A stretch of 64,000 nt of DNA from Acidobacteriota bacterium (GCA_002730525.1 PCAK01000016.1:1-64000); one strand, 5' to 3'; shown: positions 33,478 to 42,347, counted from the stretch's first letter. Notes: generated from the letters alone by a model not told the origin. A program made the numbers and translations.

Positions 33478-34119
33478 TCAGGAACGCGTGGCATCCCACG
33501 CCGGCGGGTCCTCTTGGTAGGCGGCGAAGGTCGGCAACGCTGCGTCGCGCTCCGAAACGAGCGGACGCTCCATCGGCCACCTGATCCCAAGCTGCGCGTC
33601 ATTCCAGCGGACGCCGCCTTCACCGGCCGGCCCGTACGGCGCGTCGACCTTGTAGTAGACGTCGGCCGGCTCATCCCCGAGGACGCAGAATCCATGCGCG
33701 AAACCCGGCGGAATCCAGAGCAGCCGTCCGTTCATGTCGCTCAACTCCAGGCCGATGTGCTGCCCGAACGTCGGCGAGGCGGGTCGGATATCGACCGCCA
33801 CGTCCCAGACCCGGCCGCGAACGACGCCGACCAGCTTGCCCTGCGCCGGCTGGTGCTGGTAGTGCAGCCCCCGCAGGACGCCGGGCGCAGAACGGGAATG
33901 GTTGTCCTGGGCGAACGCGGTCGGCAGCCCGTGTGCCTCGAACCGCTCGAGATGAAACCGCTCGGCCAAGAAGCCGCGGGAATCGCCGTGAACGACCAGC
34001 TCGACCAGCACCAGGCCGTCGAGCGGGAGCGACGTCACGCTGTGTTCGGGATTGGCGCGCGACGGCACGATCAGCGCCGCAGACGGCGCACGGCCGGCCA
34101 GCGTCCCTTCGGGGCTCAT
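33478..34119 (-). CDS. rmlC: dTDP-4-dehydrorhamnose 3,5-epimerase
   Basis: A 213-residue cupin enzyme acting third in dTDP-L-rhamnose synthesis for surface polysaccharide. Motifs: DSRGFLAERFHLERF, FAQDNHSRSAPGVLRGLHYQ with the catalytic His, GKLVGVVRGRVWDVAVDIR, the Pro/Gly-rich WIPPGFAHGFCVL, and the acid Tyr/Asp region YYKVDAPYGPAGEGGVRWND. A 25-residue N-terminal extension before the domain suggests that the start may lie downstream of ATG 34119. No rmlA, rmlB or rmlD is adjacent; the RmlA-like nucleotidyltransferase at 44830 belongs to another operon. Confidence 0.9.
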   Translation of the reverse strand: MSPEGTLAGRAPSAALIVPSRANPEHSVTSLPLDGLVLVELVVHGDSRGFLAERFHLERFEAHGLPTAFAQDNHSRSAPGVLRGLHYQHQPAQGKLVGVVRGRVWDVAVDIRPASPTFGQHIGLELSDMNGRLLWIPPGFAHGFCVLGDEPADVYYKVDAPYGPAGEGGVRWNDAQLGIRWPMERPLVSERDAALPTFAAYQEDPPAWDATRS

Positions 34120-34366
34120 GAGCCGCTATCTTATCGAAGAGGCGCGTCGTTCGCGCATAATCCTGCGGTTGCAATTCTCGCAACAATTTAAGGAGCACCC
34201 GCCGCGGCGCAGTCACCCGCTGGCGACAACGAGCCGAACAAGATTTCCCTCTGGGCCGATTTCGGCGCCCTGGTCACCGTCGACGCTGGTCACGAATCGA
34301 CCTAGAATGAGGGCCATCCGGTGAAACGGTCCTCGACGGGGCCGGCCTGCAACAAGGAGAGACGCC

Positions 34367-35596
34367 ATGCGCTCACTCGACAGACGGAGTTTCCTGAAGA
34401 CCGCCGCCGCGACTGGCCTGGCGACGCTACCCGCCTCTGCCCGGGCCCGAGCGCTCGGAAAGTCGGCCCAGGACGATCCTCTCGGTGTCCGCGACGACTT
34501 TCACGTCACGCGGGAGCAGACCTACATCAACATCTCGCTGGTCGGCCCGATGCCGACGCCGGTCTACGAGGCCGCCATCGAGTTCGCCGACGCTCAGCGA
34601 CTGGACCCGGCTCCGGCCTACTTCGAATCGCTCCGGATCAGAAACGAGACGCGGGGTGTGTTCGCCGACCTGTTCGGCGCCAAGCCGGAAGAGATCGCGC
34701 TGCTCTTCTCGACGAGCGACGCCGAGAACATCGTGACCGACGCCGTCGACCTCAAAGCGGGTGACAACGTCGTCGTCGACGAACTGCACTTCGCAACGAC
34801 GTTCGTCCTCTACCGGCAGCTCGAGCGGACGAAAGGGATCGAGCTGAGGATTGTGCCGCACGCCGAGGGGCGATCCCACTTCGAGGATTTCGCGGAACGG
34901 ACCGACAGCCGGACGCGGCTCATCTCGGTCGCCTGGGTCTCGAACCGGAACGGCTTCAGGCACGACGTGAAGGCGCTGGCCGATCTGGTCCACGGCCATG
35001 GTGGCCTGCTCTTCGCCGACGGCATCCAGGGACTCGGCGCCTTCCCGGTCGACCTCCACGAGACCGGCGTCGACTTCGCGGTGGCGAACTCCTACAAGTA
35101 CCTGCTGTCGGCTTGGGGCGCAGCGCCGTTCTACGTCCGCGAGGAGCACCTCGACCGGATCCCGCCCGACCGCTTCGGCCACAATCACGTCGCCGAGACG
35201 CAGCCCGACTTCCATTTCAAACTGCGCGAGACCGCGGCCAAGTACGAGTATTCGGGGTCGGTCTACGGGACGATACGCCAACTCAAGGCCGCGCTCGAGT
35301 ATCTCGGCGGCGTGGGGCTCGATCGGATCGAGCGACACACCGTGGGTCTCGCCAAGCGGCTCAATTCGGGCCTGGTCGATCTCGGCTTTGACATGTTCAC
35401 ACCGCCCGACAACCCGTCGTGGATCGTCAGCTTCAACCACGGCCGCGATCGTCAAGAGGTTCAGGAACTGCTCGACGCCGAGAAGATCAGCGTCTCGATG
35501 AGAGAGCGCGGCACGCAGATCCGCGCCAGCGTCGGCCTCTACAACAACGACGCCGACATCGATCATCTGCTAAAGATAATGGCGCGCCTGGCGTGA
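34367..35596 (+). CDS. Tat-exported class V aminotransferase / cysteine desulfurase-like enzyme
   Basis: A 409-residue protein starting MRSLDRRSFLKTAAATGLAT, a Tat signal, with AAGGAGAGACGCC before the ATG. Class V PLP features: YINISLVGPMPTPVYEA, FSTSDAENIVTDAVDLKAGD, HGGLLFADGIQGLGAFPVDL (cofactor Asp/Gln), PLP Lys in NSYKYLLSAWG, and the C-terminal MRERGTQIRASVGLYNNDAD. Relatives include isopenicillin-N epimerase and exported desulfurase-like enzymes, and no mobile-loop Cys of true desulfurases is evident. A TAGAAT hexamer at 34303 may be its -10. The gene at 25232 is a truncated relative. Confidence 0.85.
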   Translation: MRSLDRRSFLKTAAATGLATLPASARARALGKSAQDDPLGVRDDFHVTREQTYINISLVGPMPTPVYEAAIEFADAQRLDPAPAYFESLRIRNETRGVFADLFGAKPEEIALLFSTSDAENIVTDAVDLKAGDNVVVDELHFATTFVLYRQLERTKGIELRIVPHAEGRSHFEDFAERTDSRTRLISVAWVSNRNGFRHDVKALADLVHGHGGLLFADGIQGLGAFPVDLHETGVDFAVANSYKYLLSAWGAAPFYVREEHLDRIPPDRFGHNHVAETQPDFHFKLRETAAKYEYSGSVYGTIRQLKAALEYLGGVGLDRIERHTVGLAKRLNSGLVDLGFDMFTPPDNPSWIVSFNHGRDRQEVQELLDAEKISVSMRERGTQIRASVGLYNNDADIDHLLKIMARLA

Positions 35597-35652
35597 TCGC
35601 GATGGGCAGGCGACACGCCGTCGGATAGGTCTTCCCGGCGTTCCACGCCGCT

Positions 35653-36326
35653 TCAGATCCTGTCGAGCGAGGCAACCCGCCAGGTGCGCATCGTGCGCCC
35701 ATCGCGCGACTCTCTGGCGAGCCGGAGCGCGTCGTGACAACGAGGTAGTGGCCACGAACGAACGAACCCGACACGGTGAACGCGCCAAATCGCTCGATAA
35801 CGGTCATTCCCTCGCCTCGGCTCCGGCCGTCGACGGTGCGGCCAGTCATGAACTGGAGTACCCCGCCGGCATCGACCGTGCCGCTCACACTGTCGCTCAG
35901 GTCGAGAAAGTCGGAGACGCCAGTCACCGAATCCATCGACTGCTCGAGTCTCATCTCGAACGGCGCGATCTGTCCGACGGACGCGGCACACGCAGCGCGC
36001 AGCTCGGCATCGGCGACGGTGGTCTCGCAGGTCTGCACGCGCAACGTGCCCACCCAGCGCCCGGCCACCATCGGCCGCGCGGGCGGGATCGACTCGGTTG
36101 TCGGATCCGCCGGGGGTCTCACACGCGGCGGCGGCTTCACGTCGGGCGTCGGCGAGGTCGTGGTGGGTGGGGGCAGCGTTTGCGAGCCGCCGGCAACGTT
36201 GATGTCCACGGGGAACCGCCCGGCGCAGGCGCCAACCGACGCAGCCAGCGTGACCCCGATGAGGGACGCGCATGCGGCGTGGCGCCTCGGCTCGGACCGG
36301 ACGCGGCGGCAATTCGACGGAGGCAT
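35653..36326 (-). pseudogene. lipoprotein gene with a probable frameshift
   Basis: From ATG 36326 the frame gives MPPSNCRRVRSEPRRHAACA and a lipobox (LAASVGAC), a proline/threonine-rich linker (about 45-80), and a beta-rich domain (VAGRWVGTLRVQTCETTVAD to SGSFVRGHYLVVTTR). After TTR at about 35731 the original frame runs 80 more codons of low-quality sequence into the end of the aminotransferase gene. The neighbouring frame instead continues LRLARESRDGRTMRTWRVAS and LDRI and stops at 35653. That ending fits better, so a one-base deletion near 35727-35733 is likely. It may be a real mutation or an assembly error. The domain has no known function. Confidence 0.5.
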
Positions 36327-36472
36327 GTCGACTCAGCGCGCTGCGGCGCCAGTGTACTCCAACTTCGAAGCCGAACTTCGGCAGCCGGAGGCCCGTGTTG
36401 CTACCCGACAACGGCCGACCTTCAATCGCTTCATCGACGGCGCCCGTCGACCAAGAGGAGTCCAGAGGCGGT

Positions 36473-36478
36473 ACAATT
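36473..36478 (+). promoter_or_regulatory. -10 element of tyrA
   Basis: TACAAT ends 5 bases before the GTG start at 36484, a spacing that would give a leaderless or near-leaderless mRNA. No convincing -35 is seen. Confidence 0.35.
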
Positions 36479-36483
36479 CAGCC

Positions 36484-37581
36484 GTGTCCAAGCCTCTGAA
36501 CGACCTGCGCGCGCGCCTCGCTGAGATCGACCGGCAGATCCTGGCGCTCGTCGGCGAGCGGCAGAGCCTGTCCACGGAGATCGGCGCCGCCAAGCGCGAA
36601 GCCGGCCTCCCGCTACGCGACTATCGACAGGAGAAGGTGGTCATCGATCGGTCGAGGGCTGCCGCCACCGATTTGGGCTTCGACCCCGGTCTGGCCGAGC
36701 AACTGCTGGTGTCGCTCATCCGCGCCTCCCTGGCCGTCCAGGAGCGCGGCGAGGTGACGGCCCGCGCCGACGGCGCCGGCCGGCGCGCACTGGTCATCGG
36801 CGGCGCCGGTAAGATGGGCCGCTGGTTCGTCCGGTTCCTGGCCTCCCAGGGCTACCAGGTCGAAATCGCCGATCCGTCGGGCGGCGTCGAAGGACACGTC
36901 CACCACGCCGACTGGCGTCCGCTCGAACTCACGCACGATCTCATCGTCGTCGCGGCACCGCTGCGCGCCTCGAACACGATCCTGCTGGAGCTCGCCGAGC
37001 GGGCGATCGCCGGCGTCGTCTTCGACATCGGGTCGTTGAAGAGTCCGGTGCGCTCCGGCCTGACCGCGCTGGCGCAGGCCGGCGCGCGCGTCACGTCGAT
37101 CCACCCGATGTTCGGGCCCGATACCGACCTGCTCTCGGGCCGGCACGTGATTTTCATCGATGTCGGCGTCGCCGGAGCGACCGCGGAAGCGGAAACGCTC
37201 TTCGGCTCGACCATGGCGGTCCGCGTCAGCATGGACCTGGAGAGCCACGACCGGCTCATCGCCTGGGTCCTCGGGCTGTCCCACGCCACCAACCTCGTCT
37301 TCCTGACGGCGCTTGGCGACAGCGGCGAGGCGGCACCGACCCTGGCCGATCTGTCGAGCACGACGTTCGACGAACAGCTGCGGGTCGCCGACCGCGTCGT
37401 GCACGACAGCCCGCAGCTCTACTACGAGATTCAATCGCTCAATGAGTTCGGCGGAGAGTCGCTGACGGCGCTACGCGCGGCGGCCGAGCGCGTCCAAGCG
37501 ATCATCGAGGCGGGCGACGAGGAGGGATTCGAGAGCCTGATGCGGGCCGGCCGGCGGTATCTCGAAGAGCGGCGGCCCTAG
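36484..37581 (+). CDS. tyrA: bifunctional chorismate mutase / prephenate dehydrogenase
   Basis: A 365-residue enzyme for tyrosine synthesis. Residues 1-90 are an AroQ-type chorismate mutase (LNDLRARLAEIDRQILALVG, ERQSLSTEIGAAKREAGLPL). Next is the NAD-binding start ALVIGGAGKMGRWFVRFLAS at about 100. Prephenate dehydrogenase motifs follow: HDLIVVAAPLRAS, VVFDIGSLKSP, SIHPMFGPDTDLLSGRHVIF, and HATNLVFLTAL. GTG 36484 is chosen because upstream codons belong to the antisense lipoprotein region. This is the E. coli-like T-protein fusion order. It overlaps nothing downstream (convergent gene 9 bases away). Confidence 0.9.
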   Translation: MSKPLNDLRARLAEIDRQILALVGERQSLSTEIGAAKREAGLPLRDYRQEKVVIDRSRAAATDLGFDPGLAEQLLVSLIRASLAVQERGEVTARADGAGRRALVIGGAGKMGRWFVRFLASQGYQVEIADPSGGVEGHVHHADWRPLELTHDLIVVAAPLRASNTILLELAERAIAGVVFDIGSLKSPVRSGLTALAQAGARVTSIHPMFGPDTDLLSGRHVIFIDVGVAGATAEAETLFGSTMAVRVSMDLESHDRLIAWVLGLSHATNLVFLTALGDSGEAAPTLADLSSTTFDEQLRVADRVVHDSPQLYYEIQSLNEFGGESLTALRAAAERVQAIIEAGDEEGFESLMRAGRRYLEERRP

Positions 37582-37590
37582 GACCGACCG

Positions 37591-38448
37591 TCAGCCCTTC
37601 CCTCCTGCAAGCGCGCCGCGCATGTAGGCAAACGACTCCTTCATCCCGGGCAGCGGGTCGTCGGCGTCGATCTCGTACTCCAGATTGACGTAGCCGCCGT
37701 AGGCCATCCGCTCCAGCTGCCGGAAGATGGCTGGAATCGGCATCGCACCCTGGCCGACGATGCACTGGCTCTCCTTGACGGCCAGGTCGCGCAGGTCTTT
37801 CAGATGAATGTCGAGCACCCGATCACCCGCCTCGGCGATCGCCTCGACGACGTCGACGCCGGTGCGCGCCGTGTGCCCGAGATCGACGCACAGCCCAACA
37901 CGCGGGTCCATCCCCTCGACGACTTTCAGCGCATCGCGCGGACCGGGGAAGAACCCGTCTTCGGGTCCGTGGTTGTGAATGGCCACCTGAATGTCATAGG
38001 TCTGGACGAAGCGCTCAATCCGCGGCATCGCCTCGGGAATCGGCGCGATGACCATCAGTGGCATGCCGCTGTGCTTCGCGTACTCGAAGTAGCTCCGGAT
38101 GTCGTCGTCGTCGTCCTTGGCTAGCGTGATCGTGCCGCCGCCGACGATCTGGAGGCCGGCGCGCTCGAACGCACGACGACCGTCGGCCAGTTCCGCGCGC
38201 GTGCCCTCGTAGGGCTGGTGAAACGACTTGATGTTCACCCAGGGTGAGTCCAGCGCCTGAATCGCGGCGATCGCGTCGGCCCGGCTGAGATTCCTCAGCG
38301 AGTAGCTCGCCACGCCTAGGCTGACCGCGTCCTCGGCGATGGCGGCACGGCCAGTTCCCGCCGCAGCCGTGCGCGGGGCCAGAGCGGTCCCCACGACACC
38401 CCCCGCCAACGTCCCCAGGAACCGCCGACGTGGAATCTCCGGACTCAT
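37591..38448 (-). CDS. Tat-exported sugar phosphate isomerase/epimerase-family TIM-barrel protein
   Basis: A 285-residue protein starting MSPEIPRRRFLGTLAGGVVG, a Tat signal. ATG 38448 overlaps the stop of the previous gene as ATGA, which fixes the start. The AP-endonuclease-2-like barrel has SLGVASYSLRNLSRADAIAA, FHQPYEGT, DIQVAIHNHGPEDGFFPGPR (metal ligands), VGLCVDLGHTARTGVD, DRVLDIHLKDLRD and GYVNLEYEIDADDP. With an exported Gfo/Idh oxidoreductase and a DUF1080 lipoprotein in the same operon it fits the eliminase/hydratase or isomerase step that processes 3-keto-glycosides. That reaction is inferred from context. Confidence 0.8.
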   Translation of the reverse strand: MSPEIPRRRFLGTLAGGVVGTALAPRTAAAGTGRAAIAEDAVSLGVASYSLRNLSRADAIAAIQALDSPWVNIKSFHQPYEGTRAELADGRRAFERAGLQIVGGGTITLAKDDDDDIRSYFEYAKHSGMPLMVIAPIPEAMPRIERFVQTYDIQVAIHNHGPEDGFFPGPRDALKVVEGMDPRVGLCVDLGHTARTGVDVVEAIAEAGDRVLDIHLKDLRDLAVKESQCIVGQGAMPIPAIFRQLERMAYGGYVNLEYEIDADDPLPGMKESFAYMRGALAGGKG

Positions 38449-39797
38449 ACCCTTGGCTCCCATCCGGGCGCGTACTCGCGCCCCCAGAGCGCGGCCGCTT
38501 CGGCATCGCCGACGATATGGCCGTTCGACGGATCGCAGGTCAGCGCCCGCCCCGTGCGCTGGGCGATATTGCCCAGGTGACACAACAGGACGCTCTTGTG
38601 TCCTTCGTCGATCGGCGCGTTTGGACTCGCGTTGCCGTGGACCGCATCAACGAAATTCTGAATGTGCGTGTCGGTCATCGGCCCGGCGCCGAGGACGCTC
38701 AGCCCCGATCCGCCGCCCTCATCGAGATCGCGCTTGATCTCCTGATTGTCGTTGTCGTAGACGACGTAGCCATTGCGGTCGAGGACGACCGTACCGCGTT
38801 CGCCGTGGATCGACGTCCCCCGGCCGCGGCCCTCGATCGGCCGGCCGTTGCAGCTCCGGCCTTCCCAGGAGATCGTCTTGTTCTCGGCGAAGTCGAACGA
38901 CGCCACCTGTGTGTCGACCATCTCCCAGTCATCGCCGGTGAAATGGTACCGTCCGCCGGCGGACGTCACGCGCGTCGGGTAGTCGACGCCGAGCGCCCAG
39001 CGCGCCATGTCGATCTCGTGGGCGCCGTTGTTGTTGATCTCGGCCGTGCCCCAGCGCCAGAACCAGTGCCAGTTGTAGTGGATGACGTTGTCACGGTACG
39101 CCGTCCGCGGCGCCGGCCCCTGCCACAGCTCGTAGTCGAGCCAGGCCGGCGACGGCGCGACCTTCCCGCGGCCGATCGTCCCGCGCGTGTTCGCGTACCA
39201 GGCGCGGGCGTAGTAGGGACGCCCGATCAACCCGTCGCGGATCTCCTCGATGATCCGGATCGACTCGGGTGCCGAACGTTGCTGGTTGCCCATCTGGACG
39301 ACCTGGCCGTACTTCCGCTGCGCGGCCACGAGCCACTCGCCCTCCTGGGCATTATGACCGCACGGCTTCTCGACGTAGACGTGCTTGCCCGCCTCGAGCG
39401 CCATGATCGTCGCCGGCGCGTGCCAGTGGTCCGGCGCGGCGATCACGAGGGCGTCGACCTCCTGATCGTCGAGGATCCGCCGAACGTCACCTTCGCCGAC
39501 CGGCTGGATCGACTGCTTCGCGGCCACGCCATCCGCACGGGTGAGATCAGCGATCACCTTCTCCATCGCGCGGCTGTCGACGTCGCAGATGTAGGCGACG
39601 TCCGCGCCGCGCGCCAGGGCGAAGCCCCGCGCAAGCGCCGCGCCGCGGCCGTTCACGCCCATGACCCCGACACGCATCGTGTCGCTGGGTGCCCGCTGGC
39701 CGAAGGCCGGTGTGCGCGTGAGACCCAAGCCGACGCCGGCGGTCGCCGCCGACGTGATGAAGGTTCGCCGATCGAGTCTTCTGGGCATCCTGGTCAT
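38445..39797 (-). CDS. Tat-exported Gfo/Idh/MocA-family oxidoreductase
   Basis: A 450-residue protein starting MTRMPRRLDRRTFITSAATA, a Tat signal. The start overlaps the previous stop as ATGA. The NAD(P) domain begins MRVGVMGVNGRGAALARGFA; AYICDVDSR, LVIAAPDHWHAPATIMALEA, and the family signature GKHVYVEKPCGHN with catalytic Lys follow. The C-terminal sheet carries NWHWFWRWGTAEINNNGAHE-IDMARWALG. Exported members often hold NAD(H) permanently and pass hydride between sugars, giving 3-keto sugars. The central gene of the three-gene operon 40645-37591. Confidence 0.85.
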   Translation of the reverse strand: MTRMPRRLDRRTFITSAATAGVGLGLTRTPAFGQRAPSDTMRVGVMGVNGRGAALARGFALARGADVAYICDVDSRAMEKVIADLTRADGVAAKQSIQPVGEGDVRRILDDQEVDALVIAAPDHWHAPATIMALEAGKHVYVEKPCGHNAQEGEWLVAAQRKYGQVVQMGNQQRSAPESIRIIEEIRDGLIGRPYYARAWYANTRGTIGRGKVAPSPAWLDYELWQGPAPRTAYRDNVIHYNWHWFWRWGTAEINNNGAHEIDMARWALGVDYPTRVTSAGGRYHFTGDDWEMVDTQVASFDFAENKTISWEGRSCNGRPIEGRGRGTSIHGERGTVVLDRNGYVVYDNDNQEIKRDLDEGGGSGLSVLGAGPMTDTHIQNFVDAVHGNASPNAPIDEGHKSVLLCHLGNIAQRTGRALTCDPSNGHIVGDAEAAALWGREYAPGWEPRV

Positions 39798-40645
39798 GGC
39801 AGTATCCGAATCTTGATGTCACGGAACCAGACGTCGTTGCCGTGGTCCTGCAGGACGATATGGCCGGAGCGCCGGTCGCCGAAGCCGGGGATCGGCTCGT
39901 ACTTGCTGGCCGCGTAGTGCGCGGCGAAGTCGGCGGAGTCGAGGTCGAACTCGACGACCTTCACGCCGTTCAGCCAGTGCTCGCCGCGCGGCCCGTGGAA
40001 GACGATCCGCGAATCGTTGAATTCCCCAACGGGACGCAGCTGCTTGGCGTCGGTTGGGCCGAGCAGATCGTAGAGCGCGCCCGCCGTCCGGTTCGGGCCG
40101 TTCAGCGCGTCGGGGTGCAGGTCGTCATCGAGCACCTGAAACTCGAAGCCGAGCGCGGCATGCGCCGGCGGCTCGGAGACCGACATCGTCTCTGAGACGT
40201 TGTACTTGATGCCGCCGTTCGCGCCCGGCGCAACCTTCCACTGGAACCGCAACTCGAAGTCGTCGTAGGTCGCCACGGTCATGATGTCGCCGCCCTCGAG
40301 CGGCTGACCATCGGGCGCAAGGGGCACGACGCCGCTGTCCACCTTCCGGATCGCGCCGTCCTCGACGACCCAGTGCTTGGCGGGTACCTCCTCGCGGCCG
40401 AGCCCGCGCCACCCGGCGAACGTCTCGCCATCGAATAGCCGTGTCCAGCCTTCCGCCGCTTCGTCGGCGAGGAGCGTGTTCGGCTCGGCGTCGGCTGTCG
40501 GCGTGGTGGACGCCTCGGCCGGGGCCACGTCGGTCGAAGGCTCGGACGTGCCGGAGCAGGCCGCCACGAGGAGCGCCAAGCTCCCGAGTCCAACTGCCGC
40601 CAGGGGTCGACGCATCTGGGGATGATAGATCAGGATCTCCTTCAT
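39794..40645 (-). CDS. DUF1080 (3-keto-disaccharide hydrolase) lipoprotein
   Basis: A 283-residue protein with N-terminus MKEILIYHPQMRRPLAAVGL and lipobox LLVAAC, followed by an Ala/Thr/Glu-rich linker. GGAGG lies 11 bases before ATG 40645; ATG 40615 (MRRPLAAVG) is an alternative. The jelly-roll domain matches 3-keto-glycoside hydrolases (PF06439): GWTRLFDGETFAGWRGLG, FELRFQWKVAPGANGGIKY, HAALGFEFQVLDDDLHPDAL, EFNDSRIVFHGPRGEHWLNG, GHIVLQDHGNDVWFRDIKIR. Established members cleave 3-ketoglycosidic bonds. First gene of the coupled operon with Gfo/Idh and the TIM-barrel protein. Confidence 0.85.
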   Translation of the reverse strand: MKEILIYHPQMRRPLAAVGLGSLALLVAACSGTSEPSTDVAPAEASTTPTADAEPNTLLADEAAEGWTRLFDGETFAGWRGLGREEVPAKHWVVEDGAIRKVDSGVVPLAPDGQPLEGGDIMTVATYDDFELRFQWKVAPGANGGIKYNVSETMSVSEPPAHAALGFEFQVLDDDLHPDALNGPNRTAGALYDLLGPTDAKQLRPVGEFNDSRIVFHGPRGEHWLNGVKVVEFDLDSADFAAHYAASKYEPIPGFGDRRSGHIVLQDHGNDVWFRDIKIRILP

Positions 40646-40833
40646 CACAGAAGCTGCCTCCGGCGGGCGGCGCCGGACCGGGGGGGGGCGCTGGCGCGGA
40701 GGCCAAGGCCGAGGCCTGCGCGGGGCGACGGCCGCAGGCTGAGCACCAGTGGGGGAAGGCCGGCGACAGGACCCGCCAAGACCTCACTCCGCGCCGGGTC
40801 GAACCCTCCCTGCGTGCTATTCTGCCCACCCCG

Positions 40834-41817
40834 ATGCCCCGCGCCCTGGCCATCATCCGGACCGGCCTCGCTCTCGTCAGTCTGTCCGCCGCGGCGTGCG
40901 CGCCGACGCACGACGTCACGGTCCTCAAGCTCGGGCACGGCCTCGACGTCGAGCATCCGGTGCATCTGGCGATGGAACTGATGGCCGAGGCCGTCGGCGA
41001 GCACTCCGGCGGCAGCCTGCGGATCGACGTCTATCCCGGCGAGCAACTCGGATCCGAGCGCGAGCTGCTGGAACTCGTGCAGCTGGGCATTCTCGCGATG
41101 ACGAAGTCCTCTTCGGCCCCGATGGAGAGCTTCGTGCCGACGATGAAGGTGTTCGGCCTCCCCTACCTCTTCCGCGACAGCAACCATCTCTGGAGCGTGC
41201 TGCAAGGCCAGGTGGGCAGAGAGATTCTGGAATCGGGCACGCGCTACGGCCTCAAGGGCCTTGGTTACTACGATGCCGGTGCGCGGAGCTTCTACACCCG
41301 TGACACGCCGATTCGCGGACCGGCCGATCTCCAGGGGTTGAAGATCCGGGTGCAGAAGAGCGTGATGGCGATGCAGATGGTGGAGACACTGGGCGGCGCC
41401 CCGACGCCGATCGACTGGGGCGAGCTGTACTCGGCCCTGGACCAGGGCGTCGTGGACGGCGCCGAGAACAACCGGCCGAGCTACGTGGTCGCACGCCACC
41501 ACGAGATCGCCCGCTACTACTCCCTCGACGAACACTCACGTCAACCCGACGTGCTCGTCATCAATCCAGATGCCTGGGCCTCGCTCTCGGCCGATCACCA
41601 GGCGGCCCTCACGCGGGCGATCGACGACTCGGTCGCCTTTCAGCGCGATTTGTGGCGCCAGGCGGCCACCGACAATCTGGCTGACGCCGAGCGCGCCGGG
41701 GTCGAGATCATCCGGCCCGACCAGGACCTGTTCCGGCAGGCGGTGCAGCCGCTCTGGCGGGCGTACGACGACACCGACATCGGCGAGCTGGCGCGTCGGA
41801 TCCAAGAGGTCGACTAG
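40834..41817 (+). CDS. TRAP transporter substrate-binding lipoprotein (DctP family)
   Basis: A 327-residue protein starting MPRALAIIRTGLALVSLSAA with lipobox SAAAC, so it is membrane-anchored. Body: KLGHGLDVEHPVHLAMELMA, GGSLRIDVYPGEQLGSEREL, SSSAPMESFVPTMKVFGLPY, LKGLGYYDAGARSFYT, LQGLKIRVQKSVMAMQMVET with the conserved carboxylate-binding Arg, and IDWGELYSALDQGVVDGAENNRP. DctP proteins bind sugar acids, dicarboxylates or keto acids. The IRVQ...M pattern and the nearby galacturonokinase-like gene suggest a uronate or aldonate. ATG 40834 follows TATTCT at 40818, leaving a very short leader. First gene of a five-gene operon. Confidence 0.85.
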   Translation: MPRALAIIRTGLALVSLSAAACAPTHDVTVLKLGHGLDVEHPVHLAMELMAEAVGEHSGGSLRIDVYPGEQLGSERELLELVQLGILAMTKSSSAPMESFVPTMKVFGLPYLFRDSNHLWSVLQGQVGREILESGTRYGLKGLGYYDAGARSFYTRDTPIRGPADLQGLKIRVQKSVMAMQMVETLGGAPTPIDWGELYSALDQGVVDGAENNRPSYVVARHHEIARYYSLDEHSRQPDVLVINPDAWASLSADHQAALTRAIDDSVAFQRDLWRQAATDNLADAERAGVEIIRPDQDLFRQAVQPLWRAYDDTDIGELARRIQEVD

Positions 41818-41819
41818 CC

Positions 41820-42317
41820 GTGTCGGTCGGTGGCATCCGTCGCGCGGTGGATCGTACGCTGGACATGGTCGTCATCGCGTTGATGGCGGCGCTCGTGCTC
41901 GACGTACTGTGGCAAGTCTCGACGCGCTACCTTCTGGGCGCGCCGAGCTCGTGGTCCGAAGAGCTGGCGACGTTCCTGCTGATCTGGCTGACGCTGCTCG
42001 CGGCCGCGGTCGGACTACGGGATCAGGCTCACCTGGGCATCGACTACGTCACCTCGAAGCTCCAGCCCAGCGGTCGCCGTCGTGTCGAACTGTTCGCCCA
42101 CGGGTCGGTCGCTGCGTTCTGCGCGATCGTCCTCACCTACGGCGGATCGACGTTGGCCTTCCGGACGCTGGCACTCGACCAGACGTCCCCAGCCCTCGGC
42201 ATCCCGATGGGCTATGTCTACCTCGCGCTGCCGGTGGGCGGCCTCGCCATGGTGTGGTACAGCGTGCACTTCCTGGTCGCGCGGCTCGCTGCGCCGCCCG
42301 AGGCCTCCGAACACTGA
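41820..42317 (+). CDS. TRAP transporter small permease (DctQ family)
   Basis: A 165-residue membrane protein starting at GTG 41820, 2 bases after the dctP stop. Four predicted helices: VIALMAALVLDVLWQVSTRY, LATFLLIWLTLLAAAVGL, GSVAAFCAIVLTYGGSTLAF, and GYVYLALPVGGLAMVWYSVH. WSEELATFLLIW is the family signature, followed by LGIDYVTSKLQP, as in DctQ subunits. It forms the small membrane part of the TRAP complex with the following DctM. Confidence 0.9.
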   Translation: MSVGGIRRAVDRTLDMVVIALMAALVLDVLWQVSTRYLLGAPSSWSEELATFLLIWLTLLAAAVGLRDQAHLGIDYVTSKLQPSGRRRVELFAHGSVAAFCAIVLTYGGSTLAFRTLALDQTSPALGIPMGYVYLALPVGGLAMVWYSVHFLVARLAAPPEASEH

Positions 42318-42347
42318 TCACTGACCGGCGCGCGCCGAGTCGTAACA

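Noticed and set aside
34200-34303. Possible coding relic ending DAGHEST before the class V aminotransferase
   Set aside because: A frame reads NEPNKISLWADFGALVTVDA, but I recognise no family, there is no start, and the stretch is too short to separate from chance.
40678-40690. Run of nine G upstream of the TRAP operon as a phase-variation tract
   Set aside because: It lies outside any coding frame and more than 140 bases before dctP. A single homopolymer in GC-rich DNA is not sufficient evidence.
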